Origin: GCA-016699835 sp964543905
GTDB taxonomy: Bacteria; Planctomycetota; Phycisphaerae; Phycisphaerales; UBA1924
Assembly: GCA_964543905.1 (NCBI GenBank)
Contig: CAZIZO010000008.1
Span: 62,001 to 126,000 of the forward strand
Direction: 5' to 3'
DNA length: 64,000 bases
Position numbers and translations under genes: made by a program. A model generated the notes under the pieces. It made no database searches. It was not told the DNA's origin and saw nothing but the letters and a program-made list of their open reading frames with translations. This document shows, in pieces, positions 41,997 to 51,435 of this stretch (position 1 is its first letter; every line of letters begins with the position of its first letter).

Positions 41997-42650
41997 TCAG
42001 GTCGCGGCGGGGTGTGCGAGGGCCGACATGCCCATGGGAAGTTCGAAGCGGTCGCGGGTGCGGCAGTAGGCGAGGCCGCCCATGCGGCCGACGGCGTCGA
42101 GGAGGGTGGGGTCGAGGTGGAGTCGGTCGTTGGCAAGTCCATCGCGGACATGGACATGGACGACTTCGCCGAGGACGACGTTGCCGCCGGAGGGTTGGCC
42201 CGGGTTGGTTCGAATGATCTGGAGGGTTCGGCATTCGAAGGAGATGGGGGATTCGAGGACGCGAGGAGGACGGACGATGCGAGCGGGGGTGGGTGTGAGG
42301 CCCACGGATCGGAACTCGCTGGTTCCGTAGGGGAAAGGTTCGGAAGCGGCGACGGCCTGGCGAATGAAGGAGGCGGAGACAATGTTGACGACGAACTCAC
42401 CTTGTCCACCTTCGGAGTGGGGCTTGCAGTTTCGGAGGGTGTCCTTTTCGGACCCGTCGTCCTTGTTGGCGGGGCAGAAAAGGAGGGTCATGGGGTTGGA
42501 GCCAACGCCGGTGAAGAAGGAGAATGGGGCGAGATTCTCTTCACCTTTCTGAGAAATTGTCGAGACAAAGGCGATCGGGCGTGGCACAATACCTCCGATC
42601 AGCAGTTTGTAGCGTTCCGCGACTTTCAAGGTTTCGGGTGAGAGATCCAT
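41997..42650 (-). CDS. Flavin reductase-like domain protein (DIM6/NTAB family)
   Basis: A protein of about 217 residues with the flavin reductase-like FMN-binding fold. It has YKLLIGGIVPRPIAFVSTIS, NLAPFSFFTGVGSNPMTLLF, FVVNIVSASFIRQAVAASEP and FECRTLQIIRTN; 'GivPRPIAfVST' is the family signature. Members are FMN-binding reductases or FMN-dependent oxidoreductases of the cytoplasm; no partner monooxygenase is present. I prefer the ATG at 42650, since the frame upstream overlaps the divergent gene region and lacks the conserved start. The poly-A/T tract near 41976 lies just after the stop. Confidence 0.87.
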   Translation of the reverse strand: MDLSPETLKVAERYKLLIGGIVPRPIAFVSTISQKGEENLAPFSFFTGVGSNPMTLLFCPANKDDGSEKDTLRNCKPHSEGGQGEFVVNIVSASFIRQAVAASEPFPYGTSEFRSVGLTPTPARIVRPPRVLESPISFECRTLQIIRTNPGQPSGGNVVLGEVVHVHVRDGLANDRLHLDPTLLDAVGRMGGLAYCRTRDRFELPMGMSALAHPAAT

Positions 42651-42728
42651 GCCTGAGGGTAGCGGCGAGTGAGCGGGGCTGGTGATCGGAGAGCATCGAG
42701 CAAGACCCAGCAAGGGAAGGCCCGGAGC

Positions 42729-43421
42729 ATGTCGCGTTCAAGGCTTTGGTCGTGGGTGATGGGGATCGGGGTGAGCGCCGGCGTCGCGAGCGCCGATCCG
42801 GTGTTGAACTTTGATTTGACTCAACTCTCGGCGTCGTACGAGGCTCGGACGCAGGCGCTGATCGTGCAGTCGGTGAACGCGGACCCGCTGGCGTCGGTGG
42901 GGATGTTCGAGCGTGTCTTGTCGCCGGGCGGGGTGGCGACGTTCTCGCCGCCGGGGGTGGTGACGGATGACCAGTGGTCGTTCGTGTTCTTTACGTCGGT
43001 CGTGCTCGATGGGCCGGAGACGGCGAGCGGGATCGGCTTCTTCACGGCGATGGACCTGGATGGGGACGCCTTTCGAGCGGACGTGCGGACCACGTTCCGA
43101 TTCTCGAGGCCGGGCGTGATCGAGATGAGCGCGACGGTCCGGAACTTTCAGTTCACGTCGTATCACGATGGGGTGTTTGAAGGTTCGGACGGGCGTGGGT
43201 GGTCGACCAACGTTGGGCCGACGGGGCACATGGAAGGCGAACTCCACGCGGAGTTGTTCGGGGGCTCGACGTTCTTCACGGGACCGTTTGCGGGGCGCGA
43301 TGTGCACATGAGCGGGAGCGTGGTGCCTGGGCCGTCGGTGGCGGTGGTGATCCTCGCTGGGGCGTGGGCGTCGGTGCGGCGCCGTCGCGCTGGGAGCAAG
43401 GGTGGATCGGTGAGGTCTTAG
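42729..43421 (+). CDS. Secreted protein with PEP-CTERM-like tail
   Basis: A 230-residue exported protein. I start at the ATG at 42729, eight bases after AAGG, which gives a signal peptide (LWSWVMGIGVSAGVASA). The body is beta-rich (NFDLTQLSASYEARTQALIV; TTFRFSRPGVIEMSATVRNF) with no known catalytic motif. The C-terminus VVPGPSVAVVILAGAWASVR followed by Arg-Arg-Arg-Ala fits the PEP-CTERM layout. A short extension follows the arginine cluster, which is unusual. Its stop overlaps the end of dxs, a tail-to-tail arrangement. Confidence 0.75.
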   Translation: MSRSRLWSWVMGIGVSAGVASADPVLNFDLTQLSASYEARTQALIVQSVNADPLASVGMFERVLSPGGVATFSPPGVVTDDQWSFVFFTSVVLDGPETASGIGFFTAMDLDGDAFRADVRTTFRFSRPGVIEMSATVRNFQFTSYHDGVFEGSDGRGWSTNVGPTGHMEGELHAELFGGSTFFTGPFAGRDVHMSGSVVPGPSVAVVILAGAWASVRRRRAGSKGGSVRS

Positions 43422-45451
43422 ACGCGAGGTGCGGCGCGCTCGCTGCATCGCGAGGTTGCGTGCTGGATGGCGCGGGCGATGGCCGGGGCGTCGAGACCGG
43501 CCTCGGCGAGTTGCTTGGCGCGGGAATCCTGATGGATCCAGCGGTCGGGCAGGCCCAGCACGGTGACGCGCGAGGCGTCGAGTTCCATGTCGTTGGCGGC
43601 CTGGAGCACGGCGGCGCCGAAGCCGCCGATGATGCTGTGGTCTTCGATCGTGAGGACCGGGATGGAGCGTGAGAGGAGTTCGCGGAGGAGGGCGCGATCG
43701 ACGGGCTTGGCGAAGCGGGCGTCGTAGACGGCGACGCGGAGGTCTGGGGTGAGGGCGGCGGCGTCGAGCGCGGCGAGCGCGGGCGTGCCGAAGGCGAGGA
43801 CGGCGGCATCGATGCTGTCGAGATCGGCGCAGGAATCGGTGAGTGCGCGGGCTTGGCCGAGGACGAAGGGGGGGCATTCCGGCGAAGGAACGTGCGAACC
43901 CCTCCCCGCGTGGGCGTCCCTGTGCGGAGGGGCGAACACGGTGTCACGCGGATACCGGACGGAGGAGATGCCCGTGTCATAGGTTCGCATGAACTCGAGG
44001 GCGGCGCGGAGGCTGGGTTCGTCGATGGCGGCGGTGATGGCGGCGTCGGGGAGGGTTCTCAGGAGGGCGATGTCGCAGAACCCGTGGTGGACGGCGCCGT
44101 CGCCCCCGACGAGGCCCGCACGATCGAGGCACAGGCGGACGGGGAGGCCTTGGAGGGCGGCCTCCTGGAAGGCCTGGTCGAAGGCGCGCTGGAAGAAGGT
44201 GGAGTAGACGGCGAAGAAGGGCTTGAAGCCCGACTTAGCGAGCCCGGCCATCATGTCGAGGGCGTGGCTTTCGCAGATGCCGGTGTCCCAGGCACGGTCG
44301 GGGAACCTGGGGATGACCCTGTTGAGCCCCGTGCCGTCGGGCATCGCGGCGGTGCACGCGACGACCTTGGGGTCGCGCTCCATGAGGTCGATGAGGGCGT
44401 CGGCGAAGGCGGTGGTGAAACTACGTCCCTCATTTTTGAGTTGAACGCGAGGGGTGTCACGGGAGGGATCGCCCTCGGCGGGGCCTTCGACCTTGAAGGC
44501 GGGGGGGGAGTGGAAGGTGGTGGAGTCGTCCTCGGCGAACTCGTAGCCCTTGCCCTTGATGGTCTTGACGTGGAGGACCATGGGGCGGTCAAAGTCGCGG
44601 GCCTCGCGGAGGAACTCGATGAGGGTGGGGAGGTCGTGCCCGTCGATCGGACCGACGGTCTTGAGGCCGAAGTGCTCGAACCAGGCGGCGGAGTGTGCGG
44701 CGTCGCCCATCATGGCCTTCATGGCTTCGCCCGCGGCGTGGTAGGCGTCGCGGACGATGGAACCTCCGGGCATGTGGGAGAGGGCTTCCTTGCCGGACTT
44801 CTTCATGTCGTTGTAGAACTGGGAGATTCGCAGTCGGTCGAAGTGGTGGGCGATGGCGCCCTGGGGCTTGCTGATCGACATGCCGTTGTCGTTGAGGACG
44901 ACGAGGAACTGGCGCTTGAGGGTGCCGGCGTTGTTGAGGCCTTCCATGGCGACGCCGTTGACGATGGAGGCGTCGCCGATGAGGGAGACGACGCGCCGAC
45001 CCGTGGGGTTGGTTTTGGGGTCGAAGGCGGACTTGTTGAGGGCGTCACCACGGGCCAGGCCGACGGCGGTGGAGATGGCGGTTCCGGCGTGCCCGACCGC
45101 GAAGAGGTCGAAGGCGGATTCGCGGGGATCGGGGAAGCCGGCCATGCCCTCGCGAGTGCGGAGTTTGGAGAGCATGGGCAATCGCCCGGTGAGCAGTTTG
45201 TGGGGATAGCACTGGTGCCCGACGTCGAAGAGGAGGCGATCGCCAGCGCCGTCGGGGGAGAAGTCGAAGACGAAGTGGAGGGCGATGGTGAGTTCGACGA
45301 CGCCGAGGTTGGTGGCGAGGTGCCCGCCGGTGTTGGAGACCTGGGTGAAAATGGCCTCGCGGATCTCGCGGGCGAGTTGCTGGAGTTGGGGGATCGACAG
45401 CCGCCGAAGGTCGGCGGGGGCGAGGATGGAAGGGAGGAGCGGGGTGGTCAT
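43418..45451 (-). CDS. dxs: 1-deoxy-D-xylulose-5-phosphate synthase
   Basis: A 677-residue thiamine-diphosphate enzyme that joins pyruvate and glyceraldehyde-3-phosphate in the first step of the MEP isoprenoid pathway. It has HLATNLGVVELTIALHFVFD, DVGHQCYPHKLLTGR, the TPP/Mg motif VVSLIGDASIVNGVAMEGLN with NDNGMSISKPQGA, and DRAGLVGGDGAVHHGFCDIA in the second domain. A Pro/Gly-rich insertion near residue 530 (PPHRDAHAGRGSHVPSPE) is not usual. The next gene on this strand is a prenyl diphosphate synthase 257 bases upstream, so the pathway genes are close but may have separate promoters. The gene ends by overlapping the convergent PEP-CTERM gene by four bases. Confidence 0.95.
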   Translation of the reverse strand: MTTPLLPSILAPADLRRLSIPQLQQLAREIREAIFTQVSNTGGHLATNLGVVELTIALHFVFDFSPDGAGDRLLFDVGHQCYPHKLLTGRLPMLSKLRTREGMAGFPDPRESAFDLFAVGHAGTAISTAVGLARGDALNKSAFDPKTNPTGRRVVSLIGDASIVNGVAMEGLNNAGTLKRQFLVVLNDNGMSISKPQGAIAHHFDRLRISQFYNDMKKSGKEALSHMPGGSIVRDAYHAAGEAMKAMMGDAAHSAAWFEHFGLKTVGPIDGHDLPTLIEFLREARDFDRPMVLHVKTIKGKGYEFAEDDSTTFHSPPAFKVEGPAEGDPSRDTPRVQLKNEGRSFTTAFADALIDLMERDPKVVACTAAMPDGTGLNRVIPRFPDRAWDTGICESHALDMMAGLAKSGFKPFFAVYSTFFQRAFDQAFQEAALQGLPVRLCLDRAGLVGGDGAVHHGFCDIALLRTLPDAAITAAIDEPSLRAALEFMRTYDTGISSVRYPRDTVFAPPHRDAHAGRGSHVPSPECPPFVLGQARALTDSCADLDSIDAAVLAFGTPALAALDAAALTPDLRVAVYDARFAKPVDRALLRELLSRSIPVLTIEDHSIIGGFGAAVLQAANDMELDASRVTVLGLPDRWIHQDSRAKQLAEAGLDAPAIARAIQHATSRCSERAAPRV

Positions 45452-45707
45452 GGGAGGGTGGTCGGCTGAGATTTCACAAAGTTCTGAAAAGAGTGTAGGC
45501 TGACGTGGCGGGCAAAGGCAGATGATGGATATCCGAGATCACCGAGGCTGCGGAGGAGGAAGGAAGGGGTGGGCGTAGACGGAAAGGCGCGCGGGAGCAA
45601 GGGTGGAATGGGATGGGTCGGGGGACAGGCCGCGGGGATCCTACACGAATCAACTCGAGTGTGGCCTCGGTGGAGACGGCACGATCTACGAGTGCGTGCT
45701 CGTCGCG

Positions 45708-46694
45708 TCACCGCGTGCGTTGGGAGAGATACTCCGCAAGGTCGGCCAGGGATCGCGCGTGGGGCAAAAGAGGTTGGAGGGCGTCGAGCGCGGCGGCGTG
45801 GAGGCGTTCCACTTCGGTCCAAGAACCTTCGACGCCAAGCACGGCGGGGTAGGTGAGTTTGCCGGCGTCGGCGTCCTTGTGGGTGCGTTTGCCCGTGTGT
45901 TCGGCGGATTGGGTGACGTCGAGGAGGTCGTCCACGATCTGGAACATGAGGCCGACGGCCTCGGCAAAGGCGGTGATGGCGGCGAGTCGAAGATCGCCCG
46001 GGGGAAGGGGGACGGCGCACATGGCCCCCATGCGGCAGGCGGCGCGGATCAAGGCGCCGGTCTTGTTGGCGTGGATGAGGCGGAGTTGCTCGATCGGTGC
46101 GAGGTGCGGAGGCAGGCCGGCGCAGGTGTCCCAGACTTGGCCCGCGACCATGGCGCTGGTGGCGGAGGCGAGTTCGCGGAGGAGCGCGAGGCGGTGCGCG
46201 GGCTCGTCGGCGTCGCGCTCGGGGAGCCCTCGTGTGGGTTTGGTCGGATCGAGGGGCGTGAAGGCAAGGAGTTCGAAGGCCCGGGTGAGGAGGGCATCGC
46301 CGGCGAGGATGGCCATGGGTTCGCCGACGTGCTTGTGGAGCGTGGGTCGCCCACGTCGAAGATCGTCGTTGTCGATCGCGGGCAGGTCGTCATGCACGAG
46401 CGAGAAGGCGTGGACGAGTTCGAGCGCGAGGCCCGCGGGGAGGGAACGTTCGCCGGGGGTTCCCAACGCTTCGCAGGCGTGCCACGCGAGCAGGGGACGG
46501 AGGCGCTTCCCGGGCCCAAGTGCGGCGTATTCGACGGCATCGAGGAGCGCGACGGGCTGGCTGGGCGGGCGTGGCGCGAGTTCGCGGGCGAGCGAGTCTT
46601 CAATCACCCTGAGTGGGGCGAAGAGCGGCCGCCACTTCGCGGGATCGGGTGCTTGGGTGGTGGCGGGGGAGGGTTTGGCGGGGGTGGTGGACAC
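45708..46694 (-). CDS. Polyprenyl (farnesyl-type) diphosphate synthase
   Basis: A protein of about 328 residues of the trans-isoprenyl diphosphate synthase family. It has GPGKRLRPLLAWHACEALG, the first Asp-rich motif VHDDLPAIDNDDLRRGRPTL (DDxxxxD) and the second QIVDDLLDVTQSAEHTGK. The spacing and 'VHDDLPamDnD' are typical of the bacterial IspA (FPP) group, which condenses IPP with DMAPP or GPP. The start is unclear: GTG at 46694 opens a low-complexity VSTTPAKPSPATTQAP lead, and GTG at 46751 is also in frame; neither has a ribosome site. Its gene lies upstream of dxs in the same direction. Confidence 0.9.
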   Translation of the reverse strand: MSTTPAKPSPATTQAPDPAKWRPLFAPLRVIEDSLARELAPRPPSQPVALLDAVEYAALGPGKRLRPLLAWHACEALGTPGERSLPAGLALELVHAFSLVHDDLPAIDNDDLRRGRPTLHKHVGEPMAILAGDALLTRAFELLAFTPLDPTKPTRGLPERDADEPAHRLALLRELASATSAMVAGQVWDTCAGLPPHLAPIEQLRLIHANKTGALIRAACRMGAMCAVPLPPGDLRLAAITAFAEAVGLMFQIVDDLLDVTQSAEHTGKRTHKDADAGKLTYPAVLGVEGSWTEVERLHAAALDALQPLLPHARSLADLAEYLSQRTR

Positions 46695-46907
46695 CGCCAA
46701 CAGGGTAGGTTTCGCGGCGTTGCGCCCGCGTCGATCAGACGGGACGGGCACGTCATCGCGGCGGGATGTTCTATTTTTCGGTGAGGCTGAAACCGGCGAA
46801 AGCCCTTTCCCAGTGACTTTGCGGCTCGTCGATGGCGAGACACGGACGCTGGAACGCCGTGCGACCTCAGAGAGCCACTGTTTTCGCCACTCTTTCGGAG
46901 GTTGCCC

Positions 46908-47900
46908 ATGTCGTTTAGTAAGACCTTTGTTCGGTATGCGGTGATCACCGGGCTCGTCGGCGGGACCGCGTTGGTCGTCGCCGGCCCGGAGCGTCTCTCC
47001 GCCCTGGCCACGCAGACCCGTTCGCACATCACGTGCGCGATTGACAAGCACATCGAAGATCCGGTGGCGCTCCGGGCGCAACTCAAGAGCCTTGAGGGGA
47101 CGTATCCCGAGCGGATCGCGGAAGTGCGCGGCGACCTTGCGGAACTTCGCGAGCAGAAGGCCCAACTCCAGCGCGAACTGGAAGTCAGCAATCGGGTGGT
47201 GGAACTTTCGGCGCGAGACCTGGACACGCTCGAGGCGATGATCGCCAAGGCCGAGGGCGTGGTGGATGGGGGCGTGCACCTGGCGAGCACGGGTGGAGAG
47301 TTCCAGGCGATGCCGACGGTGCGCTTGGCCTTCAACGGCGAGTCGCTGGACCTGAAGGAGGCGTACGGGCGTACGCAGAAGATCCAGCAGGTGCACAACG
47401 CGTATGCGAATCGCGCGGCGGACATCGAGCGCGACTTGGGCTACCTCAACACGCAGGAAGAGCGGCTGAGCAAACTCAGCGAGCAACTGACGACCGAGCA
47501 CCAGGAGTTCCAGGCGCAGATGTGGGCGCTGGATCGACAGGTGGACTCGATCGCGCGGAATGACCGGATGATCTCGATGATGGAGAAGCGTCAGCGGACC
47601 ATCGATGAGCAGAGCCGGTACAGCGCGAACAGCCTCGACCAGTTGCAGGGCCGCTTTGCCGACATCCGCGCGAAGCAGGAAGCCAAGTTGGAGACGTTCG
47701 GAGGCGTGAGCACGGGAGTGAACTACGAGGACCGCGCGAAGGTGGATATCGACACGCGGAAGTCGTATCGCAAGCAGGAGGGCGACACGATCAAGCCCTC
47801 GAACTTCAGCAGGAAGATGAGCCGCGGCGCCGTGATCCACATCACCCCGGACGACGTGAAGGCGCCGGCTGGGCCGGTGATCGCGGAGAACGCGCAGTGA
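46908..47900 (+). CDS. Membrane-anchored coiled-coil protein of unknown function
   Basis: A 330-residue protein. The ATG at 46908 follows GGAGG by six bases. A hydrophobic N-terminus (YAVITGLVGGTALVVAGPER) precedes a long helical region with strong heptads (AEVRGDLAELREQKAQLQRE, about 75-110; later AADIERDLGYLNTQEERLSK). The tail (KMSRGAVIHITPDDVKAPAG) is less ordered. Overall layout recalls PspA-like proteins with an added anchor, but I see no sequence signature and do not assign a function. It has its own terminator, so it is likely a single-gene unit. Confidence 0.8.
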   Translation: MSFSKTFVRYAVITGLVGGTALVVAGPERLSALATQTRSHITCAIDKHIEDPVALRAQLKSLEGTYPERIAEVRGDLAELREQKAQLQRELEVSNRVVELSARDLDTLEAMIAKAEGVVDGGVHLASTGGEFQAMPTVRLAFNGESLDLKEAYGRTQKIQQVHNAYANRAADIERDLGYLNTQEERLSKLSEQLTTEHQEFQAQMWALDRQVDSIARNDRMISMMEKRQRTIDEQSRYSANSLDQLQGRFADIRAKQEAKLETFGGVSTGVNYEDRAKVDIDTRKSYRKQEGDTIKPSNFSRKMSRGAVIHITPDDVKAPAGPVIAENAQ

Positions 47901-47932
47901 GGTCAAGATTCGTGGTGAACGCGACGTGAACC

Positions 47933-47963
47933 AAGGCCGGGGCGCACGCCCCGGCCTTTCTTC
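47933..47963 (+). terminator. Rho-independent terminator of the coiled-coil gene
   Basis: A GC-rich hairpin (AAGGCCGGGGCG, loop CAC, CGCCCCGGCCTT complement arrangement) is followed by TTTCTTCT. It lies about 32 bases after the stop codon. The rest of the gap up to the tRNA-Val gene shows nothing I can identify. Confidence 0.88.
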
Positions 47964-48224
47964 TGCGCGAGGGCCTCGGGTCCCGAACGATCGAGAACGG
48001 TCGTCCATAGCCCGAGCAGGCCGAGCGTGTCGTGGCGAGTTCAGGGGCGTGGGGCTCGGACTGCGAGGGCTCGCGGGACGGGCAAGGCACACAGGTCAGG
48101 ACGAGCGGCGAGGGTGGGGCGTCGGGGCAGGAGCATGGCACCTATGGAAAGGTCCCAGCGACCAAGCACGCGTTGTATTCTCTTTGAGAGGGAGACCGAT
48201 TGGGATTCGGTGGAAGAGTTCAAG

Positions 48225-48298
48225 TGGGCGCAACAGGACTCGAACCTGTGACTTCGGTCGTGTGAGGACCGCGCTCTAGCCAACTGAGCTATGCGCCC
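48225..48298 (-). tRNA. tRNA-Val (anticodon CAC)
   Basis: The minus strand folds as a complete cloverleaf: acceptor GGGCGCA/TGCGCCC, D arm GCTC/GAGC, anticodon stem CGGTC/GACCG with loop CTCACAC (anticodon CAC, reads GUG), a five-base variable loop, and T arm ACAGG/CCTGT with TTCGAGT. The discriminator is A, and CCA is not encoded. Confidence 0.95.
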
Positions 48299-48416
48299 GA
48301 GCGGGACGATGGTAGGCGGGCAGGGGCGGGATGTCTTGGCCGGCGGGGAAGGGGAGGGGCGAGAACGGTGGAGAGTCGTTGGCGCGGGTTTGGTTCGATG
48401 CGAGGGGCGATTCGGT

Positions 48417-49286
48417 TCACGGCATGGGCCCGCGCGGGGGCACCACCCCGCCGAAGAGTTGCTTCATCAGCCCATCCCACAAGTTTGTGCCTTTCTTCTC
48501 GTCGTAATACTGGAGGGCGAAGGCGGCGAGGTCGAGCGAGCCGTACTGATCGTTGATGATGACGGCCAGTTTGAGGATCTGGTCGGCGGCGAGGGAGCGG
48601 AACCTGGTGAAGTCCTTGACCCACACGGCGTCGGTCCAGAGGGTCTGGTTCAACTTCGCATTGACGTCGTTGTTGAGGAGCAACGGCTTGAAGACGCGGC
48701 CGGCGACGCCGGGGATGGAGTGCAGCAGGAAGCCCTGCGAGCGCATGAAGACGTCGAGATCGCCGAAGAGGGGCTGATCCTTGTACATGGGGACAAACTC
48801 GGCCTTGGCCTCGACGACGACGGCGTGCTTGAGCACGTTGACGCCGCCTTGCATCACGGCGAGTTCGGCGCCTTGCACGTCGATCTTCAGGAAGTCGGTG
48901 TCGGCGCACTCGGGGATGTCGTCGAGGCGTTTGGTCTTGACCCGCGACGTGCGGACGACCTGGGTCAGTTCGCCCAGGTTATTGAAGAGGTCGAGCAGGG
49001 CGCGGTTGGGCTCAAAGAGGGAGGACGTCATGGCGGCATTGCAGAGGTGGAACGTCGCGTCCTCGCCGTTGCCGATGAAGTAGGGGAGGTAGGTGCGCCC
49101 GGGCAGTTTCTTCGCGTTGAGTTTGTCGCACTCTTCTTGCACGGGCTCGAAGCCGATGATGGAGCCCTTGCCGCGTTTGACAAACTTGTGAACGTTTCCG
49201 GCCTGCTCGTCCACGTACATCGCGCCGACGTCGACGGTCTTGATGTCGGGCGCGTCGTTGCCCAAGAAGTCCATGAGGTTGATCAT
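48417..49286 (-). CDS. FkbM-family methyltransferase
   Basis: A protein of about 289 residues (to the ATG at 49286; a GTG 12 codons upstream is also possible, and neither has a clear ribosome site). It has the FkbM methyltransferase features: TVDVGAMYVDEQ (SAM-binding start), IIGFEPVQEECDKLNA, RLDDIPECADTDFLKIDVQG with AELAVMQGG, and VVVEAKAEFVPMYKDQPLFG. These enzymes O-methylate sugars of glycans or small molecules. It does not belong to an obvious glycan cluster here, though a SixA phosphatase gene lies just upstream on the same strand. Confidence 0.85.
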   Translation of the reverse strand: MINLMDFLGNDAPDIKTVDVGAMYVDEQAGNVHKFVKRGKGSIIGFEPVQEECDKLNAKKLPGRTYLPYFIGNGEDATFHLCNAAMTSSLFEPNRALLDLFNNLGELTQVVRTSRVKTKRLDDIPECADTDFLKIDVQGAELAVMQGGVNVLKHAVVVEAKAEFVPMYKDQPLFGDLDVFMRSQGFLLHSIPGVAGRVFKPLLLNNDVNAKLNQTLWTDAVWVKDFTRFRSLAADQILKLAVIINDQYGSLDLAAFALQYYDEKKGTNLWDGLMKQLFGGVVPPRGPMP

Positions 49287-49335
49287 GCGTGGATGGTACG
49301 GGGCGGCGTTTCCGCGGAGCACGCGGGCGGCCTGT

Positions 49336-49797
49336 TTATGGGCGAAATCGAGCGAGTTCCTTGGGCGTCTTCTCGGGCGTGGACCACTCCAGCACGACGC
49401 ACTCGGCCTTGCGAACGTCGCCCGTGCCGCAGAGTTGATACGTGAGTTCCGAGAGCGTGGGATTGTGCCCGACGATCATGGCGGACTCCCACTCGCGGGC
49501 GAGTTCGCGAACGAGGCGCATGGCGTCGTCCCGGTCGGCGTGGAGGGAGAGGGCATGTTCTTCTTCGACGGCCAGCCCGAGCGCGGCGGCCACGGCGCTC
49601 GCCGTGGCACGGGCTCGCGGGGCCGCGCTGGATCGGATGACCTGCGGCGAAATCTCGAAGGGGGGTCGGCGAGACCGGAACATCTCGGCGACGCGCGCGG
49701 CCTGCGCGATCCCCATGGGGGTCAACTCGCGATCGAAATCCCGCTGCCCCGGAGCGGCATCGAACGCCTGCGCGTGACGAAGAACATAGAGACGCAT
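49336..49797 (-). CDS. sixA: Phosphohistidine phosphatase SixA family
   Basis: A 153-residue histidine phosphatase. The catalytic His is in MRLYVLRHAQAFDA (Arg-His-Ala replaces the more common Arg-His-Gly). RELTPMGIAQAARVAEMF and VIRSSAAPRARATASAVAAA supply the phosphate-pocket Arg, and IVGHNPTLSELTY holds the second catalytic His. SixA removes phosphate from histidine of phosphotransfer proteins such as NPr. The FkbM gene follows on the same strand 49 bases after the stop. A terminator of the trigger-factor gene lies upstream, so this is a separate unit. Confidence 0.9.
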   Translation of the reverse strand: MRLYVLRHAQAFDAAPGQRDFDRELTPMGIAQAARVAEMFRSRRPPFEISPQVIRSSAAPRARATASAVAAALGLAVEEEHALSLHADRDDAMRLVRELAREWESAMIVGHNPTLSELTYQLCGTGDVRKAECVVLEWSTPEKTPKELARFRP

Positions 49798-49828
49798 GGA
49801 TGGAATGTAGGAGATGGGGGCCTAGCGA

Positions 49829-49858
49829 GAAAAAACGCACGCCGATGGGCGTGCGTTT
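49829..49858 (-). terminator. Rho-independent terminator of the trigger factor gene
   Basis: On the minus strand AACGCACGCCC-ATC-GGCGTGCGTT is followed by TTTTTTCTC. It lies about 55 bases beyond the tig stop and just ahead of the sixA start. Confidence 0.88.
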
Positions 49859-49913
49859 CGTGACGAACGGGGTTGCGGCGTGGCGGGAGGGGACGCCGCA
49901 GATCGTGAGGAAC

Positions 49914-51305
49914 TCAGCCAACCTTGTCCGCGCCGGCCATCTTCTTGTTGAACTCGTCGGCGGGCATCTCGGAGACGTCGGCCTTGGCGAGGATCGCGTC
50001 CATCGTCTTGTGGTCGCGGATCTGGGCGTAGATCGCGCCGACCTGGTTCGCCTGGATGATGTCCTGGCGGAGTTTTTCGGGGCGGACGTTGCGCATCATG
50101 GCCATCTGGTAGATGTGGTTGTTGATCTCCTGATCGTTCACCTCGATGCCCAACTTCTCGGCGGCCTTGGTGAGGATGAAGAAGAGTTTGAGATCGTTCT
50201 TGGCGAAGGCGGCCGACGAGGCACGCAGTTCGGCCATGTGCTCCTCGATCTTGGTCTGCTCGACGCCGCGGTTCATGAGTTCCCAGCGGCGACGCTCGAG
50301 CGTGCGAACGGACTCTCTCGCGCTGAGGCGCTCGGGGAGGTCCATCTTGACCTGCTCGCCGAGCGTCTTGGCGACCTGCTGGCGCATGGCGGCCTGCTGC
50401 TGCTGCTGCACGCGCTGCTCGAGGCGCTGCTTGATCGCGTCTCGGAGTTGCTGCTCTTCCTGCATGCCGAAGGCGGCGACGATCTTCTCGACCGACGCGG
50501 GAACGATGCGATCGATGCGCTCGACCTTGAAGGTCACGGTGAGGTTGGCGTTGCGGAGGCCTTCGACCTCGTGATTCTCGGGGCCCTTGCACTTGACGGT
50601 GATGGTGTCGCCCGGCTTGGGGTGGCCCATCTGCTTGTCAAAGTCGTCGACCATGACGCCCAGGATCATGCCCTTGCCGCCCTTGTCGGGGGTGGGCTTC
50701 TGCACGACGGCCCCCTTGATGTTGTAGAACTCGGTGCCCTTGTCGTCGACCATGGTGGCGTGCCCGGTGGCGTAGTCGCCCGCCTCGGCCTTCTCACGCG
50801 TCTCGAGGTCGCCCTCGTTGATGCAGAGGTTGGTGATCTCCTTCTGCACCATCTCGTCCGTGACGGCGAGCGTCGGGCGGATCACCTTGATGCCTTCGAG
50901 GCTGGGCAACTCGAACTGGGGCATGACCTCGACTTCGAGTTCAAAGGCGAAGGGTTGGCCCTCCTTCAACTCGACCTTGCCCAGGGTCTCGCTGAAGGGC
51001 TCGCCGACGACTTGGAGTTTGTGCTCTTCCATCACCTGGCGATAGGCGTCGCTGACGATCTGGCTCTTGGTCTCGCCGCGGACGTGGCTCCCGAAGCGTT
51101 TCTCGATGAGTTGGCGCGGGACGCGTCCCTTCCGGAAGCCGGGGAGTTCGGCCTCTCCTTCGAGGGTGTCGAAGGCTTCGGTGAGTTTTTCCTTGACCAC
51201 GGCGGCCGGCACTTCGATCGCGATCTTCTTGCGGCTTGGACCCGCGTCGGTGATCTTGACGCTGTTGGCGGGGGCGGGCTTCTTCTCGGTCGCGGTGGCG
51301 GCCAT
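49914..51305 (-). CDS. tig: Trigger factor (ribosome-bound chaperone, peptidyl-prolyl isomerase)
   Basis: A 463-residue trigger factor. The ribosome-binding N-terminal domain has LPGFRKGRVPRQLIEKRFGS, the GFRxGKxP-like signature (here GFRKGRVP). The FKBP-type middle domain follows (AGDYATGHATMVDDKGTEFY; MGHPKPGDTITVKCKGPENH), then the helical C-terminal arms with a Gln-rich stretch (RLEQRVQQQQQAAMRQQVAK). It binds nascent chains at the ribosome exit. An N-terminal lead (ATATEKKPAPANSVK) precedes the conserved start. Coding-strand third positions are strongly C-rich, as expected for a highly expressed gene. It has its own terminator. Confidence 0.95.
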   Translation of the reverse strand: MAATATEKKPAPANSVKITDAGPSRKKIAIEVPAAVVKEKLTEAFDTLEGEAELPGFRKGRVPRQLIEKRFGSHVRGETKSQIVSDAYRQVMEEHKLQVVGEPFSETLGKVELKEGQPFAFELEVEVMPQFELPSLEGIKVIRPTLAVTDEMVQKEITNLCINEGDLETREKAEAGDYATGHATMVDDKGTEFYNIKGAVVQKPTPDKGGKGMILGVMVDDFDKQMGHPKPGDTITVKCKGPENHEVEGLRNANLTVTFKVERIDRIVPASVEKIVAAFGMQEEQQLRDAIKQRLEQRVQQQQQAAMRQQVAKTLGEQVKMDLPERLSARESVRTLERRRWELMNRGVEQTKIEEHMAELRASSAAFAKNDLKLFFILTKAAEKLGIEVNDQEINNHIYQMAMMRNVRPEKLRQDIIQANQVGAIYAQIRDHKTMDAILAKADVSEMPADEFNKKMAGADKVG

Positions 51306-51435
51306 GAGGGACTCTCCGATGCTTCAAGGGAATGGATGCGCTCAAATACCAAACACTGGGCCCCGGAGGGAGCCCGCGGAGTTAGGTCGAGAGTGTAGGC
51401 GATCGGCGGCGTCGGCGGCGAGGGGAGCAGGCGGC